A stretch of 64,000 bases of DNA from Clostridia bacterium (GTDB lineage Bacteria > Bacillota > Clostridia > Oscillospirales > Acutalibacteraceae), in contig JAFYNR010000031.1 in NCBI GenBank assembly GCA_017548045.1, forward strand, positions 1-64,000. The letters are read 5' to 3'. Position numbers and translations under genes: made by a program. The notes beneath the pieces are model-generated. The model was not told the DNA's origin. It did no database searches and saw only the letters and a list, made by a program, of their open reading frames with translations. Positions 1-9,603 of the stretch are shown here, one piece after another. Every line of letters begins with the position of its first letter. Within the stretch, counting starts at the first letter, position 1.

Positions 1-77
1 TGGTCCGAGTGGCGAGACTTGAACTCACGGCCTCTTGACCCCCAGTCAAGCGCGCTACCAACTGCGCCACACCCGGA
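1..77 (-). tRNA. tRNA-Pro (anticodon GGG), CCA encoded
   Basis: Read on the minus strand this folds as a full cloverleaf. A 7-bp acceptor stem (TCCGGGT with ACTCGGA, one G-T wobble) is followed by an encoded CCA end. The anticodon stem CTTGA/TCAAG closes a 7-base loop CTGGGGG, which puts GGG at the anticodon positions and assigns proline (codons CCC/CCT). The T arm carries GTTCAAGTC. The gene sits exactly at the window edge and looks complete. A good sigma-A-type promoter lies just upstream on the same strand. Confidence 0.95.
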
Positions 78-110
78 TTTTTTGCTGAGCTTTCGTGCTC
101 AACGAATGCT

Positions 111-138
111 ATTATAACACAGAATTATGAAATGTCAA
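111..138 (-). promoter_or_regulatory. Sigma-A-type promoter of tRNA-Pro
   Basis: On the minus strand a perfect -35 TTGACA (133-138) and a perfect -10 TATAAT (111-116) are separated by 16 bp. The -10 ends 33 bp before the tRNA 5' end, so a short 5' leader would be removed by RNase P. Confidence 0.85.
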
Positions 139-231
139 GATAAATTTTCAAAAAACTCAAAAAATTTTCGGCGAATTCAGACGGGGGAGCAGTGAAAACG
201 GCAAAGTGTCTGACGATTACGGAATACACCG

Positions 232-756
232 TCAATCAACAGTCAAATCAATATCCGTGCAATAGTCTCCGTCAATAAAAATAATGTCTGCGTTGTGTTT
301 TTGAGCCTCTTTCAGATAAAAAGCATTTTCCTCTATGAAGAAATCGGGGGAGCAGGAATCGTCAGCCAATCGGTTCTCGATAACGTTTTCGTATCCGATT
401 ATATCGTCAAAATGATTCCTTATATAATTTTCGCTCATTACAAGGCAGACGTATTTGATGTTTTTGATGTAATCGGCAGAAAAATCCTTTTTCCAATCAA
501 AAGGGATGTAACAGCCTTCAACAATTAAATTCTGCCTGTTCTCAACGGCAGTTTTGATTATTTCACGGACAACGGGCCACAGATATTCCGTTAATTTTTT
601 GGTACTGCTTAACGGAGTAAGGCTTGTGTTACCGCTGCGGATAAGCCCCATTTTCAGATGGTCAACCGATAAATAAGGGTATTTGTATTTCTCAAGTAAT
701 TTCTGTGCAAGAAGAGTTTTGCCTGTGTGCGATGCACCTGTAATCAGAATAATCAT
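232..756 (-). CDS. P-loop NTPase, small-molecule kinase-like
   Basis: This 174-residue protein opens with a beta strand and a Walker A motif (GASHTGKT, residues 7-14), as in adenylate-kinase-like and 2-phosphoglycerate-kinase-like proteins. Later hydrophobic strands such as NLIVEGCY and ADIIFIDGD fit the core of a P-loop kinase fold. The substrate is not evident; a phosphotransferase acting on a small metabolite is the most that can be inferred. It starts 21 bp after trmB on the same strand behind a GAGG sequence, so it is probably the last gene of the pfkB-trmB operon. No convincing terminator was seen between it and the tRNA promoter. Confidence 0.7.
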   Translation of the reverse strand: MIILITGASHTGKTLLAQKLLEKYKYPYLSVDHLKMGLIRSGNTSLTPLSSTKKLTEYLWPVVREIIKTAVENRQNLIVEGCYIPFDWKKDFSADYIKNIKYVCLVMSENYIRNHFDDIIGYENVIENRLADDSCSPDFFIEENAFYLKEAQKHNADIIFIDGDYCTDIDLTVD

Positions 757-777
757 AATTGCATTTCCTCGGAAGGA

Positions 778-1446
778 TTATTTGATATATGCTTCGAGTC
801 TGTATATGGGCATACCCTGTGATGCGAATTTCTGCTCATATTCCGTTTCGATGTTTCCTTCAAAATCACTGTTGTGAAGGTCAAGAGAAACGTTTTTAAG
901 ACTGAATCCGAAGCTTGTAAGCTGTTCTATCGAATATTCGAAGAAGTGCATATTATCGGTTTTCTGATGTATTTCCGCACCGGGCTTGAGCACAGTCTTA
1001 TAGCTTTTGAGAAAACGCTCGTTTGTCAGACGGTGATTTGCATATCTCTTTTTGGGGTACGGGCAGGAGAAATTGAGGTAAATACGTTCGATTGATTGAG
1101 GCTTTATGTATTTTTCAAGATATTCCGCGCCTGTATCAAGAAATTTCAGGTTTGTTATTCCTTCTTTCATTGCGGTTTCGCAGGCAATGACAAGTACGTT
1201 TGAGCACTTTTCAAGCGCAAGAACGTTTATGTCGGGGCGGCGTTTTGCGAGCTCGCAGGCAAATCTGCCCTTACCGCATCCGATTTCGAGAACAACGGGA
1301 TTATCGTTACCGAAAAGCTCCTGCATATCGAGATATTCTTTCTTCTCAACAGCGGTTACAAAATTGCTGTCGTCGCTGAAAAGGGTAATGACGTTGTTGC
1401 ATTTTTCAAGGCGTTCATCAAGATGTTTCTTTTTTCTCATTCTCAT
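778..1446 (-). CDS. trmB: tRNA (guanine-N7-)-methyltransferase TrmB
   Basis: This 222-residue protein has the usual length and motifs of TrmB, which methylates G46 in the tRNA variable loop using S-adenosylmethionine. The SAM-binding motif LEIGCGKGRF lies near residues 53-62. The family signatures YLNFSCPYPKKRYANHR (residues about 122-138) and HQKTDN are present. The canonical segment is F-x-DPWPK, so the SCPYPK variant is slightly unusual. An AGGTG ribosome binding site sits 7 bp before the ATG. It lies 16 bp after pfkB on the same strand, so co-transcription is likely. Confidence 0.92.
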   Translation of the reverse strand: MRMRKKKHLDERLEKCNNVITLFSDDSNFVTAVEKKEYLDMQELFGNDNPVVLEIGCGKGRFACELAKRRPDINVLALEKCSNVLVIACETAMKEGITNLKFLDTGAEYLEKYIKPQSIERIYLNFSCPYPKKRYANHRLTNERFLKSYKTVLKPGAEIHQKTDNMHFFEYSIEQLTSFGFSLKNVSLDLHNSDFEGNIETEYEQKFASQGMPIYRLEAYIK

Positions 1447-1462
1447 AGCTTATCACCTGGAT

Positions 1463-2308
1463 TTATTCTTTTGGTACTGCGCCTCTGTGGGCTACAACAA
1501 AGGCGCTCAGTTTTGCCCCTGCGTTGCCTGCGGCGGTTATATCCTTGCTTTTCAGGTATTCGCAAAGGAAGGCGGCACTGTAACTGTCGCCTGCACCTAC
1601 GGTTGAAACGACCTTTGCTTCAACTGCGGGGATATCATAAAATATGTCGCTCGGTTTATCGTATATAAGTGAGCCGCGGGCGCCTTTTGTATAAAGAACA
1701 AGACGGATGCTGCCGAACCTTTCACAGATTGATTTTACTGTTTCGGTTTCACTGCTTTTCACGTTGTAAAGACCGAATTTGCGCAGCAGAGGTTCTTCTT
1801 CATCGCTTATTTTCAGAATTGTTGCGTTTTCAAGGCAGAGACGGCAGGAGTCTTCGTCATAGCAGTCCGGGCGAAGATTGATGTCGCAGAAAATCTCCTT
1901 AAAATCACCTTTTTTCAGAATGTTTTTTACTGCACGCCGGGATACTTCATCACGCTGAATGAGAGTGCCGAATGCAAAAACATCAGCATTGTAACTGTTT
2001 TCGGCTGCCGTAATTTTATCGTATGCGGCAGGGCGCAGCACGTTGTATTCGGGATGTCCGTCCTTGACCGTGACAAGGCACTGACCGGTGACGCAATCGT
2101 TTTTCTGAACGTATGCGGTACCTACACCGAATTCATTGAGCTTTTCGAGTGCGGCTGTTGCCAGTTCATCGCCGCCTACAGCTGAAATCAACGAGCTTTC
2201 GGCACCGAGGGCGGCACAGTGTGCACAAAAATTAAGGGGTGCACCGCCGATTTCCGCTTCACCGTTGAATATGTCAAAAATTATTTCTCCTATGGCAAGT
2301 ATCTTCAT
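1463..2308 (-). CDS. PfkB-family sugar kinase (fructokinase-like)
   Basis: This 281-residue ribokinase-type kinase phosphorylates a sugar or nucleoside using ATP in the cytosol. It shows the N-terminal GEIIFDIF strand, the substrate-lid motif GGAPLNFCAHCAALGA, and the C-terminal signature STVGAGDSYSAAFL, whose Asp is the catalytic base. The ATG at 2308 was chosen because GGAG lies 8 bp upstream; a longer reading to 2350 has no such site. Overall form is closest to fructokinases, but the substrate is not proven. It is the first gene of a probable operon with trmB and is divergent from the MraY-like gene. Confidence 0.88.
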   Translation of the reverse strand: MKILAIGEIIFDIFNGEAEIGGAPLNFCAHCAALGAESSLISAVGGDELATAALEKLNEFGVGTAYVQKNDCVTGQCLVTVKDGHPEYNVLRPAAYDKITAAENSYNADVFAFGTLIQRDEVSRRAVKNILKKGDFKEIFCDINLRPDCYDEDSCRLCLENATILKISDEEEPLLRKFGLYNVKSSETETVKSICERFGSIRLVLYTKGARGSLIYDKPSDIFYDIPAVEAKVVSTVGAGDSYSAAFLCEYLKSKDITAAGNAGAKLSAFVVAHRGAVPKE

Positions 2309-2337
2309 AAAAACAGCTCCGTACGAATAATAGTTTA

Positions 2338-2366
2338 AGTATAACCTCAAAATCGGTTAAAGTCAA
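2338..2366 (-). promoter_or_regulatory. Promoter of the pfkB-trmB operon
   Basis: On the minus strand, -35 TTGACT (2361-2366) and -10 TATACT (2338-2343) are 17 bp apart, about 30 bp before the pfkB start. It is back to back with the rightward promoter at 2378-2406. Confidence 0.75.
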
Positions 2367-2377
2367 ACCAAATGATA

Positions 2378-2406
2378 TTGAAAAATGCAGTTTTGTGTGT
2401 TATTAT
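2378..2406 (+). promoter_or_regulatory. Promoter of the MraY-like gene
   Basis: -35 TTGAAA (2378-2383) and -10 TATTAT (2401-2406) are separated by 17 bp, about 30 bp before the start codon at 2437. Confidence 0.65.
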
Positions 2407-2436
2407 ATTCCGGTAATATTACTTCGGAGGTATTTT

Positions 2437-3393
2437 ATGCTTACTAATCTTTTGCCCGAAAAATTATTTTATATCCTTATGGTTATAGGTTCAGCAGGAA
2501 TCTGCACTGTGCTTCTTGCACTTTTCAAGAACAAGCTTCCCAAAGACCAGGGCAGGGAGTTTGCGTTTAACGGCAAGCTTTCCGCAGGCAAAGTAAGAGG
2601 TGCAGGCATTGTTTTTGTATGTGCGTTTATAATTGCCGCCTTGCTTTTTGTGCCTGTGTCGCTTGAATATGTATTCTACTATGTGCTTATCTTCCTTGGT
2701 ATGCTTTCGGGTTATCTTGATGACCGTTCCGAAAAGCCTTGGGGCGAGTATAAAAAGGGTGCCATTGATCTTGTTATTTCAGCACTTACTGCGGCAAACT
2801 TCGTTTATTTCAATCAGGGCCTTACAAGTGTGTCGCTTTTCGGAATGACACTCAATATTCATCCCGTTCTTTTCGGAGTTATCGCCGCAGTTCTTGTGTG
2901 GATGCTTATTAATGCCGTTAACTGCTGTGACGGTATTGACGGCTTTTGCGGAAGCCTTACCACCGTTTCAATGGTTTCGGTTATGGCTACAGGTGCGGCA
3001 CTCGGTATGGATTCAAGAATCAATCTGCTTGTTATCCTTATGATACTTGTGCTTATCCCTTATCTCTGGAAGAATGCGGAACCGAGCACAATGATGATGG
3101 GCGATGCAGGTTCAAGAGCGCTCGGACTTTTCCTCTGCATCTGCGTGCTCAAAACAGGAAATATTCTGCTTACAATTCCTCTTTGCTTCGTTATTTGTCT
3201 TGACGGCCTTCTGGGTATTGCAAAGGTGTCACTTATCCGTTTTCTTAAGATTAACGCTTTCAAGAATATCCGCACTCCCTTGCACGATCATTTCAGAAAG
3301 AACAAGGGCTGGTCAAACACTCAGGTTATATTCAGACTCTGTATGATACAGGCAATTATTTCCGCAGTAACGTTTATTGCGGTTATGAAATAA
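2437..3393 (+). CDS. MraY-like polyprenyl-phosphate sugar-phosphate transferase
   Basis: This 318-residue multi-pass membrane protein belongs to the MraY/WecA family, which moves a phospho-sugar from a nucleotide carrier to undecaprenyl phosphate. Visible motifs are GYLDDR, NAVNCCDGIDG and MGDAGSRALG. A C-terminal PLHDHFRKNKGW stands where MraY has P-x-HHHFE-x-x-GW. The middle His of that triplet is Asp here and the usual MGDTGS is MGDAGS, so this is a divergent member. The start at 2437 has GGAGG 6 bp upstream. It is a single-gene unit with its own promoter and terminator, not in a mur/fts cluster. It may be the main MraY or a paralogue for another envelope polymer. Confidence 0.8.
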   Translation: MLTNLLPEKLFYILMVIGSAGICTVLLALFKNKLPKDQGREFAFNGKLSAGKVRGAGIVFVCAFIIAALLFVPVSLEYVFYYVLIFLGMLSGYLDDRSEKPWGEYKKGAIDLVISALTAANFVYFNQGLTSVSLFGMTLNIHPVLFGVIAAVLVWMLINAVNCCDGIDGFCGSLTTVSMVSVMATGAALGMDSRINLLVILMILVLIPYLWKNAEPSTMMMGDAGSRALGLFLCICVLKTGNILLTIPLCFVICLDGLLGIAKVSLIRFLKINAFKNIRTPLHDHFRKNKGWSNTQVIFRLCMIQAIISAVTFIAVMK

Positions 3394-3400
3394 AAAGGAT

Positions 3401-3432
3401 GCCTCCGTTGCAATTATGCATCGGAGGCTTTT

Positions 3433-3436
<4 letters not shown>
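3401..3436. terminator. Intrinsic terminator, probably bidirectional
   Basis: GCCTCCG (3401-3407) pairs with CGGAGGC (3422-3428), with an inner TGCA-ATTA-TGCA stem. TTTTTT follows on the plus strand and an A-rich run precedes it, so it can end both the MraY-like gene and the converging ABC operon. Confidence 0.88.
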
Positions 3437-4527
<1,091 letters not shown>

Positions 4528-4529
4528 AG

Positions 4530-5366
4530 TTATCCTTTCACGGCGCCTGCCACAACGCCTTTGATGATATATTTCTGGCAGAACAGATAGAAAATTATTA
4601 TCGGCAGAATAGCAAGCACAAGCATCGCCATAAGCGCACCCATATCCTTATTGCCGTAGCCGCCTGTAAGAGCCATCTGAACCGCAACGGGCAGGGTTCT
4701 GTTTTTTCCCGAACCGAGTATGAGATAGGGGAGAAGATAATCGTTCCATATCCACATTGAGTTCAGAATGGCAACTGTTATTGCAGTGGGCTTGAGAATG
4801 GGGAAAACGATAAGAAAAAATGTTCTGAGCGGGCTGCAGCCGTCAATGGTTGCGGCCTCTTCAATTTCAGTGGGGATGCTTTTGATGAAACCGCTGAACA
4901 TAAAAACGGAAAGTCCCGATCCGAAGCCGAGATAAGTCAGTATTATGCCGGGCAGGTTGTTGAGCTTAAGTTCAAACACCAGATAGGTAACGGTATACAT
5001 TACCATCTGAAAAGGGACGATCATACTGAAAACAAAAAGGTAGTATATTACCTTGGTGAAACGGTTTTTTATTCTGACAATATACCATGCCCCCATAGAA
5101 GTGAGCAGAACAATGCCTGCAACGGAAAACACCGTTATAATCAGCGAATTTGCAAAGGCTTTTGAAAAATCGGATTGTGTAAATCCTTTAACAAAGTTTT
5201 TAAACCCTGCATATGCTTCTCCCGTGGGTATCGAAAAAGGTTCTTCCGAAATATAAAAATTGGTTTTTACGGAGTTGAGCAATATGATAAATATGGGGGC
5301 AAGAAATACAGCTGCAAAAAGAAACAGGAGAATATAAACGGCAATATTTTTTCTTTTTGCTTTCAT
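4530..5366 (-). CDS. Carbohydrate ABC transporter permease (MalG/UgpE type)
   Basis: This 278-residue inner-membrane permease has about six predicted transmembrane segments. The EAA loop EEAATIDGCSPLRTFFLIVFPILKP contacts the ATPase and is typical of CUT1 sugar importers. The C-terminus (YIIKGVVAGAVKG) matches the usual ending of this family. The ATG at 5366 overlaps the TGA of the upstream permease gene (TGATG), which indicates translational coupling; AAGGAG lies upstream. Confidence 0.92.
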   Translation of the reverse strand: MKAKRKNIAVYILLFLFAAVFLAPIFIILLNSVKTNFYISEEPFSIPTGEAYAGFKNFVKGFTQSDFSKAFANSLIITVFSVAGIVLLTSMGAWYIVRIKNRFTKVIYYLFVFSMIVPFQMVMYTVTYLVFELKLNNLPGIILTYLGFGSGLSVFMFSGFIKSIPTEIEEAATIDGCSPLRTFFLIVFPILKPTAITVAILNSMWIWNDYLLPYLILGSGKNRTLPVAVQMALTGGYGNKDMGALMAMLVLAILPIIIFYLFCQKYIIKGVVAGAVKG

Positions 5367-6220
5367 CAATGCTCAATCTCCTTTTGTCTTGTTGCACGTA
5401 GCTGTATGAAAGCAATAACCGCAACAAGCAGAAAAAATAAAACAGCTTTTGCCTGACCGGTGCCGTGCCATTGAGGCAGTTTAAGCCCTGTATGGTCATA
5501 GAAGGTTTTATAGATATCCAGAGCAAGCAGTGAGGTGTCGGCTGATTTTCCGTTAAGTGCAAGGTTCTGGTCAAAAAGTTTGAATGAATTTGTAAGTGTA
5601 AGAAAACCGCATATGGTGACAGATGGCATTACCATGGGGATTGTTATACGGAAAAGGGTCTGGGCAGGGGAGGCACCGTCAATGGCGGCGGCTTCGTTAA
5701 GTTCATCGGGAATATTCTGAATACCTGCAATATAGATAATCATCATATATCCGATAAGCTGCCAGTTCATGAGAATAACCAGACCCCAGAAGCCGTATTC
5801 GCTTTTGTAGGTAATGTCAACGCCGAAATATCCGAGAACGCCGTTTATGATAAGGCTCCATATATGACCGAGAACAATTCCGCCGATAAGGTTGGGCATA
5901 AAGAAAACAGTGCGGAAAAAGTTGGTGCCTTTAAGACCTCTTGTCAGCAGTAAAGCAATGGAAAACGCAATAACGTTTATGGTTATTACCGATACAAATG
6001 TGAATTTAACAGTGAGCCACAGAGAACTCAGAAAGGTTTTGTCTGTCGTGAATATTCTTATATAGTTTTCTATGCCGACCCACACACTGTCGTTTACTGT
6101 TTTGAATTCCGTAAAGGAGAGATACAATCCCATCGCGAACGGAATAAGAAACGAAATTGCAAGGGCGGTAAGTGCAGGCACAAGAAAAACGGGAAAATAT
6201 TTTTTCAGGCTTTTATGCAT
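5366..6220 (-). CDS. Carbohydrate ABC transporter permease (MalF/UgpA type)
   Basis: This 284-residue permease is the first of the pair. It has an N-terminal cytoplasmic stretch, about six transmembrane helices, and the EAA loop NEAAAIDGASPAQTLFRITIPMVMP. The ATG at 6220 is preferred over an in-frame GTG at 6241 because GGAG lies 8 bp before it. It should form the membrane channel as a heterodimer with the product of 4530-5366. A short GC stem-loop lies between it and the binding-protein gene. Confidence 0.92.
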   Translation of the reverse strand: MHKSLKKYFPVFLVPALTALAISFLIPFAMGLYLSFTEFKTVNDSVWVGIENYIRIFTTDKTFLSSLWLTVKFTFVSVITINVIAFSIALLLTRGLKGTNFFRTVFFMPNLIGGIVLGHIWSLIINGVLGYFGVDITYKSEYGFWGLVILMNWQLIGYMMIIYIAGIQNIPDELNEAAAIDGASPAQTLFRITIPMVMPSVTICGFLTLTNSFKLFDQNLALNGKSADTSLLALDIYKTFYDHTGLKLPQWHGTGQAKAVLFFLLVAVIAFIQLRATRQKEIEH

Positions 6221-6248
6221 AGAATCAACTCCGTGTATCACAGTCGCA

Positions 6249-6267
6249 AAGGGGGAATATCCCCCTT
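6249..6267 (-). promoter_or_regulatory. Intercistronic stem-loop between binding-protein and permease genes
   Basis: AAGGGGG and CCCCCTT form a perfect 7-bp stem with a 5-base loop, directly after the binding-protein stop codon. No long U-run follows on the minus strand. Such elements commonly protect the 3' end of the binding-protein message or partly terminate transcription, giving more binding protein than permease; that role is inferred. Confidence 0.6.
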
Positions 6268-6271
6268 GTGA

Positions 6272-7636
6272 TTATTCCCCGAACTCGTTTTTCCATTCAT
6301 CAACGGCAATCTTTTTGACCTCATCCCAGTTCAGCTTGCCCTGTGCATATTTGAGCAGTGCCGCACCCAGCGAGTCTTTATATCCGGTGCTCGGGAATAC
6401 GGTAAAGTTCCAGGGGATATTTTCAATATCGTTTTTGTTAAGCCACCTTACAACCTCGCGTGCAAGAGGGTCGTCGGGAACCTCGTTTTCTGCAAACGTG
6501 TCAAAGGGCGAAATAAATCCCAGTTCTTCGGTTACGTATTTTTTGCCTGTTTCGGAACTGAAAAGCCAATAAATGAAATCTGCGGCAGCTTTTTGCTTTG
6601 TGGATGAGGATTGTGAATTGATGCATATAAAATTCTCTGTTCCGATGCAGATGCCTGTTTTTTCTTCCCCGTCAATGCCCATATAAATCGGCAGAAAAAT
6701 GATATCCTCTGCGGCTACCTTGTTGCCCGTAACACCGAGAATCTGAGAAGCACCCCAGTTGCCGTTCTGAACCATTGCACATTTGCCCAGCGCAAACTCC
6801 GCCATTGATGCCGTTACGTCAACCGTGCCAAGCTGTTTTTTGTCGATTACGGAGTTGTTGATATAAAGGTCAAAAATATTTCTGAAATTCTGTGCATATC
6901 TGAAATCAATTTCTTTGTATCCTTCACCCGTAAGGTCAATGTTTTTGTCGCGGAATTCAAGGGTAACGGGAATGTTCATAAGGTGAGTCTGCCAACGCCA
7001 GTCTTCGCCCGTTTTGAGAGATGTGGAAGCGAAAACACCATTTATGCCAAGCTTTTCACGGTTTGCCTGCATATCCTCAACAACCGCCTTGAATACGGAA
7101 AAGCTTGTGATTTCGTCAACGGAACGGATATCCGTTTTTTTGTCGGGGAGTGCAAAATAAGCATCAAGAATTTTCTTGTTGCAGATGATTCCGTAGCCTT
7201 CAACAACGTAGGGGATTCCGTAAACCTTTCCTCCCGATGTTATTGCAAGCGACTTGTCTTTGAGATGCTTGTAAAGCTCGGTATCACTCAAATCAGCGCA
7301 GTAATCAGCCCATGATGCATAGCCGATAGGTCCGTTAATCTGAAAGATATCGGGAGCCTCATCCGTCGCCATACGGGCAGTGAGGGTTGATTCGTATGTG
7401 CCTGAAGCGGCAGTTTCAACAATCAGTTTAATACCCGTTTCTTTTTTGTAAGCATCTGAAATGCGTTCATACACTTCCGCAATTTCAGGCTTGAAGTTAA
7501 GATAACGTATTTCTTTTACCACCTGAGTATTGTTGTCTGCCTGAGTGCCGCTGTTACCGGCTTTAGTACCGCAAGCGGAAAAAATGAAGGCGAAAACAGT
7601 AACGGCAAGCATAACAGAAATGATTTTTTTGAACAT
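6272..7636 (-). CDS. Extracellular sugar-binding lipoprotein of ABC transporter
   Basis: This 454-residue lipoprotein has a basic N-terminus, a hydrophobic core and a lipobox ending FSAC, so it should be diacylated on Cys and anchored outside the membrane. The body resembles family 1 solute-binding proteins, with a WLFSSETGKKYVTEELGFISP-type C-terminal lobe and NGNWGASQI. The ATG at 7636 was chosen because AGGAGG lies just upstream and it gives a proper signal peptide; upstream in-frame codons are not convincing. It is the first gene of the transporter operon. The sugar is not evident; nearby intracellular glycosidases suggest oligosaccharides or host-derived glycans. Confidence 0.9.
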   Translation of the reverse strand: MFKKIISVMLAVTVFAFIFSACGTKAGNSGTQADNNTQVVKEIRYLNFKPEIAEVYERISDAYKKETGIKLIVETAASGTYESTLTARMATDEAPDIFQINGPIGYASWADYCADLSDTELYKHLKDKSLAITSGGKVYGIPYVVEGYGIICNKKILDAYFALPDKKTDIRSVDEITSFSVFKAVVEDMQANREKLGINGVFASTSLKTGEDWRWQTHLMNIPVTLEFRDKNIDLTGEGYKEIDFRYAQNFRNIFDLYINNSVIDKKQLGTVDVTASMAEFALGKCAMVQNGNWGASQILGVTGNKVAAEDIIFLPIYMGIDGEEKTGICIGTENFICINSQSSSTKQKAAADFIYWLFSSETGKKYVTEELGFISPFDTFAENEVPDDPLAREVVRWLNKNDIENIPWNFTVFPSTGYKDSLGAALLKYAQGKLNWDEVKKIAVDEWKNEFGE

Positions 7637-7739
7637 TTTTTTATTCCTCCTTGCTGATATTATGTACTTTGCATCGGCAAATACGCAGTATGAAGGAAAA
7701 TAAAATGAATTTAATTGCCACATATTCTTTTGGCAGCTA

Positions 7740-7768
7740 TTGACGAAAAAATAAAAAATTGCTATACT
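7740..7768 (+). promoter_or_regulatory. Promoter of glnA
   Basis: -35 TTGACG (7740-7745) and -10 TATACT (7763-7768) are spaced by 17 bp, 33 bp before the TTG start codon. No obvious GlnR-type inverted repeat was seen overlapping it. Confidence 0.75.
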
Positions 7769-7800
7769 TTAACCGTATATTTATAAAAGGAGTGATTCCC

Positions 7801-9225
7801 TTGGCAAAATCAATTCAGGATATTCTGACAATTATCAAAGAAAACGGCATTAAGATGGTAGACTTCAAGATGGTAGACATCAACGGTCAGTACCGTCACG
7901 TTACCATTCCTGCCGAAAATTTCTCTGAAGATACAATGAAAAGCGGTATCGGCTTTGATGCTTCAAACTACGGTTATGCAGTTGTTGAAAAGAGCGATAT
8001 GGTGTTCATTCCCGACCCCGATACAGCGGTTATCGATCCCTTCTGCTCTATCCCCACACTGTCAATGACGGGTAACGCAATGATTATCGACACACCCGAA
8101 AACAGACCTCTCGCACAGTATCCCAGAAACATTATCAAGGCTGCTGTTGAATATATGAAGAACAGCGGTGTAGCCGATGAAATGAAGATTTTGCCCGAGT
8201 TTGAATTCTATCTTTTTGACGAGGTTAAGTGGAACGTTGAAGGCAAGCACATCGGTGCTACCGTAGATGCCACACAGTCATACTGGAATTCCGGCAACGA
8301 AGGTCTCGGTGTTGTTGTTCCCAAGCAGAAGAATTATCACATTGCAAAGCCTTTTGACACATCCTACGAATGCCGCAGTGAAATGTGTATGCATATGAAG
8401 GATGCAGGTATTGAAATCAACTACCATCATCCCGAGGTTGCCGCATCGGGTCAGTATGAAATTGAGCCTCAGCTTGGCGAGGTTGTTCATATGGCAGATG
8501 CATCAATGATGATTAAATACATCATTCACAACACTGCACTCAAATACGGCAAGACCGCAACGTTTATGCCTAAGCCCATCTACGGTGAAGCAGGCAGCGG
8601 TATGCACGTTCATATGCTTCTTTTCAAGGACGGCGAGCCTGTATTCTCAGATGATAACGGCTACTCACATCTGAGCGAAACAGCCCATTACTTTATGGGC
8701 GGTCTGCTTAAGCATATCGGTGCACTCTGTGCTATTACAAATCCCAGCACCAACTCCTTCAAGCGTCTTATTCCCGGTTTTGAAGCTCCCGTAACCGTTG
8801 GCTACGCAACCTCAAACAGAAGTGCGGTTATCCGTATTCCCGCATATGCCAAGAGCCCCGATAAGCGCAGATTTGAGCTTCGTAACCCCGATGCAACCTG
8901 CAACCCCTATTTCTGCTATGCGGCAATTCTTATGGCAGGTCTTGACGGCGTTAAGAATAAGATTGATCCCCACGCAAACGGTTGGGGTCCCTACGATGTT
9001 AACCTTTATCACCTCAGCGATGAAGAGAAGGCAAAGCTTTCACACCTTCCCGTATCGCTTGAAGAAGCGCTTGATGCACTGGAGGCAGATTACGACTTCC
9101 TTACAGAAGGCGGAGTATTCCCTGTTGAGCTTATCAAAAACTTCATCAGCGCAAAGCGTGACGAGTGCCGCCAGCTTTCGGCTATTCCTCATCCCGCAGA
9201 GTTTGATAAGTACTACAACCTTTAA
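7801..9225 (+). CDS. glnA: Glutamine synthetase, type I
   Basis: This 474-residue enzyme makes glutamine from glutamate, ammonia and ATP. GSI motifs include LPEFEFYLFD and GSGMHVHMLL, the ATP/glutamate loop NPSTNSFKRLIPGFEAP, NRSAVIRIP and RRFELRNPDATCNPYF. A Tyr sits in NLYHLSDEE, at the position of the adenylylated Tyr of GSI-beta enzymes; whether it is modified here is unknown. The start is a TTG at 7801 with AAAGGAG 8 bp upstream. The gene is monocistronic, with its own promoter and terminator. Confidence 0.95.
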   Translation: MAKSIQDILTIIKENGIKMVDFKMVDINGQYRHVTIPAENFSEDTMKSGIGFDASNYGYAVVEKSDMVFIPDPDTAVIDPFCSIPTLSMTGNAMIIDTPENRPLAQYPRNIIKAAVEYMKNSGVADEMKILPEFEFYLFDEVKWNVEGKHIGATVDATQSYWNSGNEGLGVVVPKQKNYHIAKPFDTSYECRSEMCMHMKDAGIEINYHHPEVAASGQYEIEPQLGEVVHMADASMMIKYIIHNTALKYGKTATFMPKPIYGEAGSGMHVHMLLFKDGEPVFSDDNGYSHLSETAHYFMGGLLKHIGALCAITNPSTNSFKRLIPGFEAPVTVGYATSNRSAVIRIPAYAKSPDKRRFELRNPDATCNPYFCYAAILMAGLDGVKNKIDPHANGWGPYDVNLYHLSDEEKAKLSHLPVSLEEALDALEADYDFLTEGGVFPVELIKNFISAKRDECRQLSAIPHPAEFDKYYNL

Positions 9226-9233
9226 TCACAATA

Positions 9234-9268
9234 GGGCCGACCGTCTTTGCGGTCAGCCCTTATTTTTT
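9234..9268 (+). terminator. Intrinsic terminator of glnA
   Basis: A GGGCcGACCG stem pairs with CGGTCaGCCC around a short loop, followed by TTATTTTTT, 9 bp after the glnA stop codon. Confidence 0.85.
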
Positions 9269-9294
9269 AACGAGTATGAAAGAAGGATGATGTT

Positions 9295-9603
9295 ATGTCT
9301 GTTATCAGCATTAACAAAATAAATTTTGAACAGATAATCAGTACGGATAAGCCTGTACTTATCGATTTTTACGCCGATTGGTGCGGACCCTGCCGTATGG
9401 TTTCTCCTCTTGTTGATGAAATTGCAGAGGAGAATCCGCAGTATACCGTGGGCAAAATCAACGTTGATAACGAGCCTGAGCTTGCACAGGCATTTGCAGT
9501 TTCAAGCATCCCTATGCTTGTTGTCATCAAAAACGGAAAAATCACAAATCAGGCAGTGGGTGCAATGCCCAAAGATAAAATTCTTGAGCTTATTGAAAAA
9601 TGA
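9295..9603 (+). CDS. trxA: Thioredoxin
   Basis: This 102-residue cytosolic thioredoxin has the active-site motif WCGPC near residues 28-32. The cis-proline loop SSIPMLVVIKNG and the FYADWCGPC strand are typical of the family. It reduces protein disulfides using electrons from thioredoxin reductase, which is not in this window. AAGGA lies 7 bp before the ATG. Its stop codon overlaps the start of the following beta-helix gene (ATGA), an uncommon pairing. Confidence 0.94.
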   Translation: MSVISINKINFEQIISTDKPVLIDFYADWCGPCRMVSPLVDEIAEENPQYTVGKINVDNEPELAQAFAVSSIPMLVVIKNGKITNQAVGAMPKDKILELIEK

